DNA of 64,000 bases from Chlorophyllum brunneum (GCA_963576785.1 OY756140.1:2728001-2792000); one strand, 5' to 3'; positions 46,738-58,723 are shown, counted from the stretch's first letter. A program made the numbers and translations. The notes: generated from the letters alone by a model not told the origin.

Positions 46738-48934
46738 CTCGGTCAATATGTACGCACTTGTGGTGCTGGCGCGCTGGCGTGGTGAGGAAGTTGATTGGTT
46801 GCTCTCCAGCTTTGGTTGGTGTTTATATAGAATACGTACGGGGAGGAGCAGTGCGGGGCACGACCTCATACTCCACCAATCAGACAGCGAAGAAGCACCG
46901 TGACCGACGTCATTTTACTCTCCGATTCCGATGTAGCTATTTTTGATGATATCTCCTTGGATTACGACCGTGAAAGAAAGGAGAAGCCTTGTCCTGCGGC
47001 GCCATCACAATCGCCTTTTGCAACGTGCTCATTCGACGCCTCCCACCCTCGGAGCCCACCTCCCATGACAACATATATTGGGGTTTGTTAAGCTGTCTGC
47101 TTAATGAACAGCAGAAAATCATGAGTTCTGTAGTAGCAGCGGATGTGGCCTCTGCGCCGGCTCCCAAATTCTGCTCCTCGGGGCGGTGAGCTAAGCGATC
47201 GTAGGAGACGATACTCTCATGTTGCCAATGCTCTTCCAGCTCGATCCGGAGATATTCTGATACGCCACGAAGATATACATGTCTTTGTGAAATTGACATA
47301 GAGGTCATCGCCACGAGGGATTCCCCACGATACCCTCCATGTTTCGCTTGGAGCAAAAAATACGGAAGTGGATCAAGGTGGCCACCAAGCAGTGCGCCCG
47401 CCACCGGCCCTGATCGGGCACTGCTCTCTGCCTCTGCGGGTGAATTTGGCTTAGTGGCACTATTCCGTGTCGTTGAAGTCGGCCCCCTGCGTTCTTCTCG
47501 GCGGATTGCTGCTTACCCAGGACAAGACCGAGGAGGAGGAGAAATTATCCATCCCATGACACCCTCAATGAACGTGCGCGGAATCATTGGGGTTCACTTT
47601 CCCTGCCCCACCTGTTCACTTGACACAATCTCTCCACTATGGGCCATCTAACCTCCCCAGCAAAGGACACACCCGCACGAACAATCGTCGAACGTAGCAG
47701 GAAATGGAGTTTGGCACCACACCATAATGGCGTCCTAGGTACGGGATCATCATCTGACGTTGACTGCGTACATCAGTCCCGAGAAATCCACCCAACTCGA
47801 CCTTAAGCGACCTCCTTGCTCGCATGCTCTTGTGGTCCCCCGAACGTCATACCTCCGCCCATCACGGACCGGGCGTTTCATGCACTCCAGACTCTCACCG
47901 TACCGCGCTGGTTGATCGACTAAGTTTATTGATATCCACTTTGAAATAAATTTCCCATCGAGGAGGACTAGCCAGACAACATGAATGGAGGCCAGTAGCT
48001 TACTTTTCACACCTAAAATACCAGTCGTTCCCCTAATTAGATCATAGTGGCTTCTGCCTTGGATTTATGCTTTTCCTGATACCATTGCCTGCACAGCCGA
48101 GGGTATTGCCTCCTCCAGGAGACTCGCCGAGGGGGAGGTTGTAGCGCTGATACCGTGGTTCGAGACGTACAGGTGGACGACTATCATGACGTAGTAATAC
48201 GAATCACTAAAAGGACGCGCAGAGGTATATAGGTAGGCGCTGGGGTGATTGTGGTAAGTATACAGATGCTGAAACACACATGCGCTGAGTGTTCTAGAAG
48301 GTAGAACAGTCCAGAACGAAATCTCTGTTAAAGGACTAGGTGGGTTTTCAGCTGAAACAAAAGCTACAGCTGGCAACGAATACAAAATTATTAGAGAAAG
48401 CATCGGTGGGCAGAGTACGCCAGTACCAGCCGAAACGAAAATCCGATCGGAGGTATGAAAGATAAACGATACGTATTAAACCTTTGGTATCAACCGATCG
48501 GAACGAAGACGATAATTAAAAGGAAAGAATAAAATATAGATGACACGAGGTTTGGTTTTCGTGGGGGATACAATGTAGGGGGCTGGGAACGGGTGGGGGG
48601 AATACTGCGCTACACAAACCAGCAAGCAAAGAATATCGGAGGGAATGCAAAATATAGCGATGTAAAAGTGCAGGATGTCACGGAACAGAGTGCTTGTTAT
48701 GAAGTAAATAAAGAGAAAAAGAGTGTTGCTGCTAGAGTCCTTGGGATTAAGGAAAAGAAAATGCTCGGGGAGACAAATTGAGAATGAAGCTTCGTGAAAA
48801 CATGGATGGATGCACATCATCGTTGAAGATCGTGAGGAGGCGTAGACTTGAAACAGTTGCCAGAGTCGTCTCATGTGCGTCACAAAATATTAATGAAAAG
48901 ATGCCGTATGGTGATCGAGGAGGGGAGGATATGT
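46738..48934. other. Long intergenic region
   Basis: About 2.2 kb. A minus-strand frame from an internal ATG near 47310 to 46937 (MTSMSISQRHVYLRGVSEYL...) is open for about 120 codons, and an opposite frame at 46900-47091 also looks protein-like (DVILLSDSDVAIFDDISLDY); they overlap, so at most one is real, and I could not extend either by splicing. The right part is A/T-rich and probably the 3' untranslated region of the BTG gene. Confidence 0.35.
46822..46829 (-). promoter_or_regulatory. TATA box of the 78-aa gene
   Basis: TATATAAA on the minus strand, followed by a pyrimidine/A-rich leader and the ATG at 46737. Confidence 0.5.
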
Positions 48935-49852
48935 CTAGACACGAACAGAACGCCAGCTGTTGCATGTCGTCATGGTGGCCGGTTGCTGCTGCTTGATCAC
49001 CTTCGTCTTGGGGCCGCTTCCGAGCATGACACCGCCGGTAAGTACAGTGGTTTTGCCACCGTCGTAAGGGGTCACTTCATTCTTGGTGGTATCTATGTAG
49101 ACGCGCGACTGTCTAGCCTTCTCCCTGCGGGACTGCTTGTACTCGCTCAGCTTTGACTGCGAAGAACCAGAACTGGAGGTCTCGTAAGAGAACCCAGAGC
49201 TAGAGTTGGATGAACGGGAGCTGCAGCGAGAAGTGGGGGAGATGCTGGAAAGGGGGGATGCCGATCTGACTGCGACAGGGAACTTGTCGACCATGGGGGT
49301 CAGCCAAGTGGGCGCCCTGACATGGTCGGCAATCATGGCGAAGAGTTGCTCGTCTTCTTCGGCATCAGCCTCCGAAAGCTGCTGAGAGAGAGTCTTCCTG
49401 GGTATAGCGAACTGGCCAGGGTAGCGAGGGTTGGGGGTAACGACCGCAGGGGAAGGTAGCTCGTCTGCCCAAAGGGTGACGAGTTTTGACTCGGAGCCAG
49501 GAACCCCTGCCAACCGGAGGCTGACGCAACCGGGGTCGACGAAGAAGTCGAATTCACGTCCTCCAAGAGCCGCGATCCATTGTGTCCAGGGAATATTGAC
49601 AGCGGAGCAGGTAGCATAGATGGGACGAGGGGGTAAGGTTGAAGGGGACAAAGTGAGGCAGCGGCGGCCAGAACCACGGAGTGGTTCTTTAACATCCCAA
49701 GTGGGAGCATAGTATGGGATGAGGTTGGCCTCGAGAATCATCTGGAGTTTGGTAGCGGTAGAGGCCGGGAGAGAGTCCATGAGAGGATGGGTGAGGAAGG
49801 AAACGGCATGAGCGACGGTTTGAGAGAGGTTTGCGGAAGTGGAAGCAGCCAT
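48935..49852 (-). CDS. BTG/Tob antiproliferative-domain protein
   Basis: Single-exon gene, 305 aa. The N-terminal ~115 residues form a BTG/Tob domain: AHAVSFLTHPLMDSLPAS (first helix), box A YYAPTWDVKEPLRGSGRRCL (compare W-x-P-x-x-P-x-x-G-S-x-x-R-C), and box B GGREFDFFVDPGCVSLRLAG (compare L-W-V-D-P-x-E-V-S-x-R-x-G). In animals this domain recruits the CCR4-NOT deadenylase through Caf1/Pop2 to shorten poly(A) tails; the same partner is an inference here. The rest is Ser-rich with SPTSRCSSRSSNSSS and a basic KQSRREKARQSRVYID segment, ending in TMTTCNSWRSVRV. The start is the ATG at 49852, with an (AT)n tract just upstream. Confidence 0.8.
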   Translation of the reverse strand: MAASTSANLSQTVAHAVSFLTHPLMDSLPASTATKLQMILEANLIPYYAPTWDVKEPLRGSGRRCLTLSPSTLPPRPIYATCSAVNIPWTQWIAALGGREFDFFVDPGCVSLRLAGVPGSESKLVTLWADELPSPAVVTPNPRYPGQFAIPRKTLSQQLSEADAEEDEQLFAMIADHVRAPTWLTPMVDKFPVAVRSASPLSSISPTSRCSSRSSNSSSGFSYETSSSGSSQSKLSEYKQSRREKARQSRVYIDTTKNEVTPYDGGKTTVLTGGVMLGSGPKTKVIKQQQPATMTTCNSWRSVRV

Positions 49853-51000
49853 GTTCGTGAAGAGAATAAAGATAAAGGAGATATATATATATGAGGGAGT
49901 GGATGCGGAGCGAAGGGATTATCGACCGGCGATAGATGGAAACTGTGGCGCGCGAGAAGGATGGAGATGGGAGAGCAGTAGCGAGGGTCGTGGAGATAGA
50001 CAGCCGTGGACGTGCAATGACAAGTGCAGCACTGAGTGAGGGGATCTGTGTACGACGAGAAAGGAGGCTAGGTCAGCTTTATGAGGCGCGGGGTGAGTGA
50101 TCGAGAAGACTTGCCTACGGCTGCGCAAGCGGAGGCGAAGGCAAAGGGGGCACGAGTCAGGGCGGGTGTCTTGCAATGAGGCGGATCCAAATACTAACCT
50201 GGTCTGCGAATAGGGGATGGACCGGGGAGAAAGAAAACCAAACCTGGTGGTTATGTCAAGCAGCGGGCTCAGCGGCTCTTTATACCGAACGCTCTGCCAG
50301 CTTTCTTCCATATCCTCGCTCGAACAAAAGGCAAGAACAAGGCAAGGTCGCAACACGTGGCTCCGCTGTCCAGATCAGCTCCTTGTCCGTTTTTGTTCTT
50401 GTGCCCCAAGTGGACTTGCCCAAGACAATAGCTCCTGCACTCTACCTCCACGCCCCTGGCGTTCTTCCCAGTTACCTTGTCCTATTTTTACCTAGATCTT
50501 CTCCTCTTTGGTACTGCTTGGCGCCCTGGCCACCACGTCAACAACACAAAAGAACATTCTGTTCCATCCACCCTGCCCTCAGTCGGGAACGTCCCACCAG
50601 TGACATCCACAATTACCGTAGCCATGGTGTTTCTGATACCGCAATACTGCATATTATTGTATGTCATCCTGAGTTCCTTGTCCGATCACAAGCCCTCGTT
50701 GCGGCGGTACACATTGCAATTATGAAAAATTAGGAAACACTGCTGACCTGATGATACAACTCTGGCACGTCTTCGGGGCCCTATGTTCGGACACGTCGCT
50801 GTCACGAATAACTAGCATGCATTCAGTCTGATCCTGTGAGAGAAATGGGTGCTGGGAGACTCCGCATTTCAATCTCCGCCTGACGCCGCTCAAACCTTGT
50901 TTTCGTTGATCCACAGAACACACCGCAATCGCTGCTCGTGCGCTCGCCGCCTCAAAAAAAGTACTCGTCGTTTCGCACCGACCACCTAAAAACTTTGACA
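49853..51000. other. Divergent intergenic region, BTG and eS27
   Basis: About 1.15 kb between opposed starts. Long apparent frames (for example plus 50176-50733) begin without ATG and lack domains. The 60 bp before eS27 are C/A-rich, typical of a ribosomal-protein leader. Confidence 0.45.
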
Positions 51001-51472
51001 ATGGTGACCATACCCTCTTATTGCCTCGCCCCGCTATCCGCTCACCAGGGCGATCTGTTTAACAGACTCTTGCTGTCGATTTGCTTAACCCCTCTGCCGA
51101 GTACGAGAAGAAGCAGCACAAGCTCAAGCGTCTTGTGCAGTCACCAAACTCCTACTTCATGGATGTCAAGTGCCCTGGTGCGTGTGATTTTACGGCTTGC
51201 CACTGCGTTGGCCCGTGGCCTTTGCTTATTCGTATCTTACCTACACCTCAATCCCTCGTTCCACAGGCTGCTTCGCCATCACTACCGTTTTCTCGCATGC
51301 CCAAACCGTCGTCGTCTGCGCCTCTTGCACAAGCATTCTGTGCCAGCCCACTGGTGGTAAGGCAAGGCTGACTGAAGGTATGTATTCGCTCTCGAACGTC
51401 CCCCGTTTCACGTTCTAATTGACCCTACTTCTTCCACTCTCTCCAGGTTGCTCATTCCGTAGAAAGAACTAG
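51001..51472 (+). CDS. RPS27: Small ribosomal subunit protein eS27
   Basis: Zinc-ribbon protein of the 40S subunit. Exons 51001-51003, 51066-51177, 51267-51377 and 51447-51472 give 83 aa, the normal length. The protein begins [19 protein letters not shown] and contains [16 protein letters not shown], the zinc ribbon [20 protein letters not shown] (C-x2-C-x14-C-x2-C with ASC) and [20 protein letters not shown]. The first coding exon is just the ATG, followed at once by a 62-nt intron; the unspliced frame from this ATG would give an unrelated protein. The introns cut between Gly and Cys at the zinc ribbon and before the last eight residues. Confidence 0.97.
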
Positions 51473-52296
51473 ATACCCTGTCTTCTAGATATTCTACACG
51501 GTTTTTGACCCTCTCGCATGCATTGCATATCGCATTCGATTCGAGCACCTTCACATCCTCTGTTGTCCCTCGTTCCTAGTCTAATTTACCTATCATGCCC
51601 TCCGCCCAACCAGTCTGATATTGTTGTACAATTTCTTGGTGTCTCATTTCGTTCTCCATACAATGAAATGAGTTGCTGCGAGTCGGATCCTGTGACCGGG
51701 GCTGTTAATCATATCCGTAATCCCCTATTTCGGGTTTCAAGAGTCGCGCACTATCCTTTTCGGTTTATGAGATGGAACAGATCATGTTAATTAGTTGACA
51801 GGTTCCTTCGAGTGATCACGATGTGGGAGCACCTGCTTATTGTCTTTGTAGTCCGCGTACCTTCCTCTATAACCCCTGAGTGTGATGGAGAGAACAGCTT
51901 CTCGCTTCGCTCTACCTCGACGTCAGAAGAACATACTCGCCTTATATCCCCATTGAATAGAAGGGCATTGATAACAGCAAGTTCCCTTCTTTGGTACGGA
52001 AATGGAGGATATTTCTCCTACAAGTACATATACACAGGTCCAAAAGAGTTATCCTCTCCGACACAGTTCATATATCATGTCTAAATTACTAGTCGGTCGG
52101 TGTTACACTACATTCTAAGATATGGAACAGAGGAAACGGTCTATAGTCGATTTGTCAAGAGACTCCGATCCACGTAACTTCCATTCTGCCATCCCCAAGT
52201 CCCCGCAAGGAGAAGGCTGACAACCAAATACATATATCACGTTCAGTGCAATTAATAGATTACGCAGCACGTCTATAGTCAGAAACCACAGCTCTG
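51473..52296. other. Intergenic region between convergent genes
   Basis: About 820 bp holding the 3' ends of eS27 and the thioesterase gene; no other feature recognised. Confidence 0.45.
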
Positions 52297-53968
52297 TCAG
52301 AGCTTCGCAGACAGAGATTGGGATTTAGAGTTGCTGGCATCCTGTGGTCCTCTAACAGCTGCACGGACTACGCCTTCCTGTGACGTTACGGCGACCAAAT
52401 TTCCGTCGCGTGTGTAGATCTATCATACAATAAAATACATACCGCAAAGTAATGAATCCCCGAATCGGCATTGCATTGCATACCAATGTTTAAGGTTTGA
52501 TAAGGGGTGATGTTGTGAGTATGGTGAGACTCTGTACATATAGAATGAGGATATGAAGTGAAGGGGGACGCACTCTGCCATGAACCACCCCACGGCCGGA
52601 ACCTGTACGTGGGGAATCGATCTGTCAGGCGTGTGGAACAAGTGCGAAAGTTGCGTGAGTTTCATTATTGTCGCTGATGCTAGCTTGGAGACTTACGACG
52701 TAAAGAAGCCAGTCTCCGCAGTGAAAGTCATCACTGGGAGATGGAAGACAGTGTTGGTTGGAGGAAATGAGTTTCGTGATTGGGACGTTGAACTCACCTA
52801 TAGAACCAGATTGTGTGGTCCAATGTTGACTTGTAGGGTAGGGTTGGATCAGGACGGAACAGGAGAAAACGAGTATTCGCTTACGACCATGCCCAATGCA
52901 TTTGGTCCCCGAACTCCTCGTTGGAGGCCGAGAGTTTTACTAGCCGAGGAAATGCTGAAGGCCATCACTGTCAGTCATACACTAGAGTAGAGGTTTTTGT
53001 TAGACCCACAAGTTGAGGTCAGAAAGGTAGCTTAGAATACACTTTTATGCATCCATATCAGCTTTCTTAGACTCACGAAAGGCAAGATATTATGTTACCT
53101 TTTGAAAGGGCGCATCGTATTTGGGGATAACTCTGGCCCTCATCCAATACATATAACGAATGGTGCCATCTTCAGCGACATGATGCTCCTTGGCTATCCT
53201 CGTTTCGATCGGACTACGAGCGCGCTCCTATCACATGTCTCAGGGTTTACGCTCCAGCCTTCACATACCAGCATAAAAACGGGAGTAACGTACCGCAGCC
53301 AATGAAGTATAGGTTTCCACGGCTTTAGGATGCAACCCCTCTCGCTGAGCCATTTTTGCATATCGATGCTCATCGCGTTCACATTCCTCCGGCGGGGCTA
53401 CAACAGGCATTGACCATTGGTGTCCCGGCTGCCAAGGTTCCGGTTTCTGGAAGGAGCAGACCATGATGAAAACGACCCGTCCATTCTGGATCGATTTGAC
53501 TGCACGGGTGACATAGGTCCGGCCATTCCTGACGCGGTCAACTTCGTAAACGATTGGCGTGGACGGCGAGGCGCTGGTTAGGAAGTAACACTTCAAATGA
53601 ACGTCCATCAGTGGTGGTTCAGCGATTTCGGCAGGGAGACGCGTACGTGCAGAGACTGAAGGGAAAAATACCAAAATTCATTCCTGCAATACGATTCAGA
53701 CGGACACACTCACATGAAGAGAGTATTGTGGATCGACACCGTTAGTCGCAGATACCAAGGCTTGGCTGATGACCTGTCTGTCAAAAGATCCTGTCTTTAG
53801 CCTGTCGATTGTAGGGAACCGAAAAACAGACACAGACCCTCCAAACACACCTCGCCCATGTACAGGTAGGTATAGGGACTTGGAACGAAACAGGTTAACC
53901 TCGATCTTCTCCACCTCCAACGAAGTCGAGATTTGCTCATGTTCGACTTGATTCGCTTCGCCTGACAT
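52297..53968 (-). CDS. Peroxisomal acyl-CoA thioesterase (TesB/ACOT8 type)
   Basis: Hydrolyses acyl-CoA to free acid and CoA; a double-hotdog enzyme of peroxisomal fatty-acid metabolism. The first exons are clear: 53838-53968, 53714-53777, a 9-nt exon 53647-53655 (Ser-Leu-His) and one starting at 53590. Joined they read GRGVFGGQVISQALVSAT, QYSLHSLHCYFLTSASPS, IVYEVDRVRNGRTYVTRAVK and VVFIMVCSFQKPE, all in family order. Further down are YMYWMRARVIP and STLDHTIWFYR, with the catalytic Asp context DHT. The last exon (52297-52419) has the conserved IYTRDGNLVAVTSQEGVVR and ends Ser-Ala-Lys-Leu, a type 1 peroxisomal targeting signal. Some exons between 52420 and 53260 were not settled. Start: ATG at 53968. 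Confidence 0.87.
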
Positions 53969-54416
53969 GTTCTTGGCTGCGTCGCGTAAGTTCGAAACAG
54001 GGAGTTCGTAGTGTTGGCTCGACAGTCACAGATGAGAGTCAGTGAGCTCGTCGTAGCCTGGGGTAAGGTCCACGATGTCCAATGACACTCTCATCATAGA
54101 CGGGCTAATTATTCGCGCTGACCGGGATTTCATTTGCCGGAGCACCGGTTAACCTTTGTATGACGAACATGCACACCTCGAAGTGAGACGTGGACAGGGA
54201 TCTACTCGTCCTGCTGATTTCCAAGGACGTGATTGCATATGATTCCGAAGCCGAATCTAGTCCACTGTACCGGAACCGCATAAACTACAGCTCCTTCAAG
54301 AGCTCGGAAGCATATACGCGTCGGCATGACCAACACAGTTACTTATTGTCAATGATGTATATACCGGGTCTTGACTCAGGGATAATTTCAAACACATGAA
54401 TATGTAGTGACTGGCT
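53969..54416. other. Intergenic region, thioesterase promoter and Rad14 3' flank
   Basis: About 450 bp without a supported coding region. Confidence 0.45.
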
Positions 54417-55508
54417 TCATAGCTCCTCAAATTCCAGAGTAAACCCGCAGGTGTGACATATCTGTTTCACGCTACCACCTGGACCCTTCTCGCTGGGTCC
54501 GAACGAATGTTTATGCTCTTCATCCTTGCGTCGTTGCCATAAGCTCTCTTTCGTCTTCTTCCGCAGTTCTCGCAAGCTCTCTTCGAATTTCTTGTTCTTT
54601 GTCTTTTTCTTTTCTGATGCTCTTCGTTCGTACTCTGCATCGAGCGCTTCAGGAGAGCCCCATTTCTTCCAGGCGAATTCCTCTACCTGGTATCGTACAT
54701 ACAGCATCATATTGGCGTATGTAGATTTGTGTGGGTTTGCCTTGAGTAGATGGGGCATTGCTTCCTCGTCTCGCATTTCCGGGTCAGTCAATAAATAATC
54801 CTACATCTGATGAGCCTCAGGAAATCGTAGGTCTGTTGGAAGACGCACTTCTTTGCATTCCGTCTTTGTTAGCAGGCTATATTTCTCTGGCATTTCATTT
54901 TGACACTTCTTACATACCAGACACCGGAAGACTTTCCAAAATTGGTGATCAGTGTCTAGTGTCTGACACTCTCTACACTTCAGAGCCTCTCCAGGGTCAA
55001 GAGATATAGCTAACATGAAACATTCAGCTGGCCGAAGATCATGAAGAATAGACAAACGAGGTTCCAGGTCCTGCTTCGCTCTTTCCCTCTCCCTCTCCTT
55101 CTCCTTCCGTATATGGTTCTCATCGACCTCCTCCCCATCTTCAAGAAGGAAACCTCCCTTAGTATTAACCATCTTGGAGAGGTCATATTCGAAATATTTC
55201 CCAAGCCTAGAGTCACGTTTCAGCGGTTGAGGTTTTGAAGGTCCTGCAGTTGGAGATGTAGTAGCCTCCAAAGGTCGTTTATTGTTCGAATTTCGTGTAT
55301 TAGACGGAAATGAATCAGCTTCTTTCTGCCGCAGTGCAGCTTTGGCTGTATCCCCGGTGTCAGCATCACCAGAATGTGTGAATAACAAAAACGATTGACC
55401 TCGCAACCTGTTAATCTCGATCTGTCTTGTTTGGTCTGGTGTCGTTGACAACTGCGCATCTCTTACTGCCTGTGTGGGCGGTGTAACAGGTCGTTCTCGT
55501 TCGGACAT
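54417..55508 (-). CDS. RAD14: XPA/Rad14 nucleotide-excision-repair protein
   Basis: DNA-damage recognition and verification factor. Exons 54849-55508 and 54417-54800 give 347 aa; the 48-nt intron restores ECKEDYLLTDPEMRDEE, a hallmark of the family. Order: a disordered N-terminus with a possible nuclear signal (KPQPLKRDSRLGKYFEYD), the acidic and basic helix EEVDENHIRKEKERERE, then the zinc finger with CRECQTLDTDHQF and CLVCKKC (C-x2-C ... C-x2-C), TKTECKE, and a basic C-terminal DNA-binding part (FAWKKWGSPEALDAEYERRA). A C-terminal CHTCGFTLEFEEL adds another C-x2-C. Start: ATG at 55508; the length fits fungal Rad14. Confidence 0.93.
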
Positions 55509-55909
55509 TGCGAATGGGAAGGTATATAGTGAAGGGCAGGGATAGCACTGTCTTTCATCCCGTCTGCGCTCCCCCTTGGTCTCCTCGTCACATGGATGGT
55601 CACATCAACCGGGCCTGGTTCGCTATTGGCCAGGTATGGTGATGGCATCAGATTATTGATACTCCGACTCAGCCATGAGCGTGCATCTCGATTGTCTATC
55701 TGATGCAGCTCTTGGAATTCGGCACAAAACAAACTGGAGAATGTATATATACACTCCAAAAATACTCATACAAAGTTTTTATGGAGAGCACAGATCAGGG
55801 ATGAAGGATATGAATGAAAGCTAGCGTCACGTGAATCATGTGCGCTTTCTAGAATAGAGTGTATAAAACAACGATCCCGGACAACGAACAAAATATACAA
55901 GATGCGTAT
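55509..55909. other. Intergenic region, Rad14 promoter and HDAC 3' flank
   Basis: About 400 bp; no gene or repeat recognised. Confidence 0.45.
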
Positions 55910-58440
55910 CTATACGTACGTAGATGCAACATCTGGAGGAGGTGAGGGCGGGGTGGCCGACCCGGAAGCAGGGGGCTCGGTGACACTAGCAAGGGTATCA
56001 TCTAGAACCATGTCATCTACTCCTTCGTCCCCTTCCTTTTCCTTCGGTGGCGACGGAGACGGCGTCACACTAGTTTTCCCATTTACTACGGGAGGCCTCA
56101 CACCATTCTCCTGAGCCGACGAATGTGCATCATCAAAATCCATATCCAAATCTCCTTCAAGCGCCTCTGTCGACTCCTCGTCGTCAACCATAATACTCGA
56201 CGAAAGCATCCGGACAGCGGTTGTATGTCCACTCGGTCCTGCGCCATGTGTAATTCCCGAGCTCGATGCGAGGATTCCCATACCCATTACGAATTTGGGC
56301 TTGCCGTCACTGTCGCTACTGTGGCCCCTGCCACGATGACTTGTATGATCACGTCGGCCGTCCCCCTCATCTTCCGAGTCTGAAAGCTCGCCGTCCAGCT
56401 GTCTGCGCGAGTCAAGAAGACGCTGCGGTCTTCGCTCATTTGGATCGTCCTCGTCTTCATCTTGGTTGAGATCATCCATGAGGGCATCAATTGGCATATT
56501 CGGCCTGTCTGGAGAAGTGTTGGGAGTTGATATGTTAGCACCTAGAAGGACGGCTTACCCTGCATATGTACACTGGGTGGGCCACCGATGTGCCGGAGAT
56601 TTTCCATCACGATTCGCTTGACGCGTTCAAGATAAGGAGCTGAGTTCATGTCATCCACATTGGACGACTTGACATCAAGTTTATAGTCTGGGCCAAAATA
56701 TTCATAGTACTCGTTGACAGGAATATCTATTGCGAAGAGTGAGCACCGAACAATCACGATCACATGCAGAGGTCAAGAGTTACCCGGCGCGAGCTCAAAG
56801 CCAGCTGCTAGGCCTGTCTCGTAGGCCCATGCACGGCTGACATTTCGCATGGTATAACCACCACCCCCGAGCAGTAGTAGTGGTTTGTTGAACGATTTTA
56901 CGAATCTTACACAATTCGCGTGCCCTATATTTGGGTATCAGACATCACAATACGGGGTGATGAGAATAACTACATACCGCGCATCGACAGGTTGAGACAC
57001 CCGAGTTTGTCTCCGGATAGAGAGTCGGTACCGCACTGAAGGACAATAGCTGATGGATCATACGATTCCATCACTTGTCGGATGACCTGAAAAGCTGTGA
57101 AGATAATTAATTGATAGGAGAGAAACCGACTGCTTACAGGCTCGAAAACAGACTTGTAGTTTTCATCTGAGATACCATCACGAAGAGGGAAATTTAGTGC
57201 GTAGTACCTTCCTTTCATGACACCGACGTCCTAAGAACACGAAGGCTGTTCAGGAGTAGTCCCTGGAGCAAGCAGATGATCTCACTCACCCGCAATTCAC
57301 CTGTACCAGGAAAATATTCCCCATATTTGTGGAAGCTGACGGTCATTACACGGTCAGTGGTGTAGAACGCTTCCTCTACACCATCTCCGTGATGAACATC
57401 AATATCAATGTACAAGACACGGTTATGATATCTGCAAAGACAGGATTCGTCAGCTGTCAATGGCATCTTCGAAGTTTGATCGGTCAGCACACACCGTAAT
57501 AGTTCAAGAATCCCGAGTACAATGTCTACGTAGCAACATACATCAATGCAATTTTCCCCAGAGAAAACCCAAGCTTACCATTAACATAACAGAAACCACT
57601 CGCTTCGCTCTTTTTTGCATGATGCAAACCTCCAGCCCAGTTGATGGCTATGTCACACTTGTCACGACTAAGTCGAGCAGCACCCTCTGCAAAGTCTGAT
57701 GAACACAGAGAGTTCACCCACAAAAGGGGGTGGGAAAGTTAACCCACCCATAGAACCACCAGCTGAGATGGAACAGTAGTCGAACAGACCGTCGAATACA
57801 GGACAATCATCCCCAACGTTATCTAAATTACCGGGCGACGCGCACGAATATCATCCGTGTCAATAAACACCGAAAGTACAGATCAAAAAGTGAAGGAAAT
57901 ACAGCTTACACTTGTGTTGTTCCTTGACAAACGAGTTCATATTTGACGGTGTGATCTTGCTAAGGAATTCTACATAGTCGTCTGAGTGGAATTGGGTCAT
58001 TTCCCGTTTGGTTGCAGGTTTTGCGCGCTATAAGTGTTGTATCAACGGAGACATGCAAAGATAAAGGGGAACCATCAGCCTGTGTGAGTAGAAACCAGGC
58101 TGCCTTTGACCTACGAAGATTTCCATTTTCTCGTAGAGCCCATAGTTCATCACAAGAGAGTGGCACATGCGTATGCGCGTAGGTTTCATCCTGTGGCGAT
58201 AGTTGATGAAATAAATGTGTGACTCGCAGAAAAAAAATAAGCAGGCGATGGCTTACGGGTGCCCTGGGCCATAGTGGAACCCGCCAATATCAGCATCAAA
58301 AAAATAGCACTGAGATACAGGGGAAACAGGTCAATAGTCCAGACATTGGTGGTAGAGGAGCGAGAGGGGCGAATAAAAGGGGCGAGACTCACGACGCGTT
58401 TCTTTTGTTCGCCCGCAATGGGGATCATTCTTTCCGACAT
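55910..58440 (-). CDS. RPD3: Class I histone deacetylase (Rpd3 type)
   Basis: Zinc-dependent deacetylase of histone tails, catalytic subunit of Rpd3L/Rpd3S. Many short exons join to roughly 570 aa. Visible order: [92 protein letters not shown], the active-site [35 protein letters not shown] (zinc-binding Asp/His), [38 protein letters not shown] and [20 protein letters not shown]. The first intron follows KKRV, and the frame that reads through it is spurious. The last ~190 residues form an acidic, Ser/Pro-rich tail ([15 protein letters not shown], then SDSEDEGDG), longer than in yeast Rpd3. Its partner Rxt2 may be the gene at 42847-43866. Confidence 0.95.
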
Positions 58441-58723
58441 CTTTCGAGGTACGTGAACGAGGGATTTATTGCATCGGGGGGAGGAACTTGGCAGGTTTAT
58501 CCAGTGGGCGGCAGAGCCTCACGGGATTGTAAACCGTTCACGTGCTCCGACTTATTTGGTCCAGAAATAGCTTTTCTAGTGTGTCATCACAGTGGCACAA
58601 CTGGGCTGCTGGTGGCAGCGTACGAAATACAAGGTGCGGAGATGTACAGACTAAATAAAAAGCAATCATATTTTAGCCTTTCCCAAGGGTGCTTCACGAT
58701 CTGAATGATATTAACCAGTCAGA

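Noticed and set aside
49881..49892. (AT)6 tract as TATA box of the BTG gene
   Set aside because: It lies only 29-40 bp from the ATG, too close to leave a normal leader; it may be part of the transcribed leader.
50176..50733. 185-codon plus-strand frame between BTG and eS27
   Set aside because: No domain and low-complexity composition; it lies in the shared promoter region.
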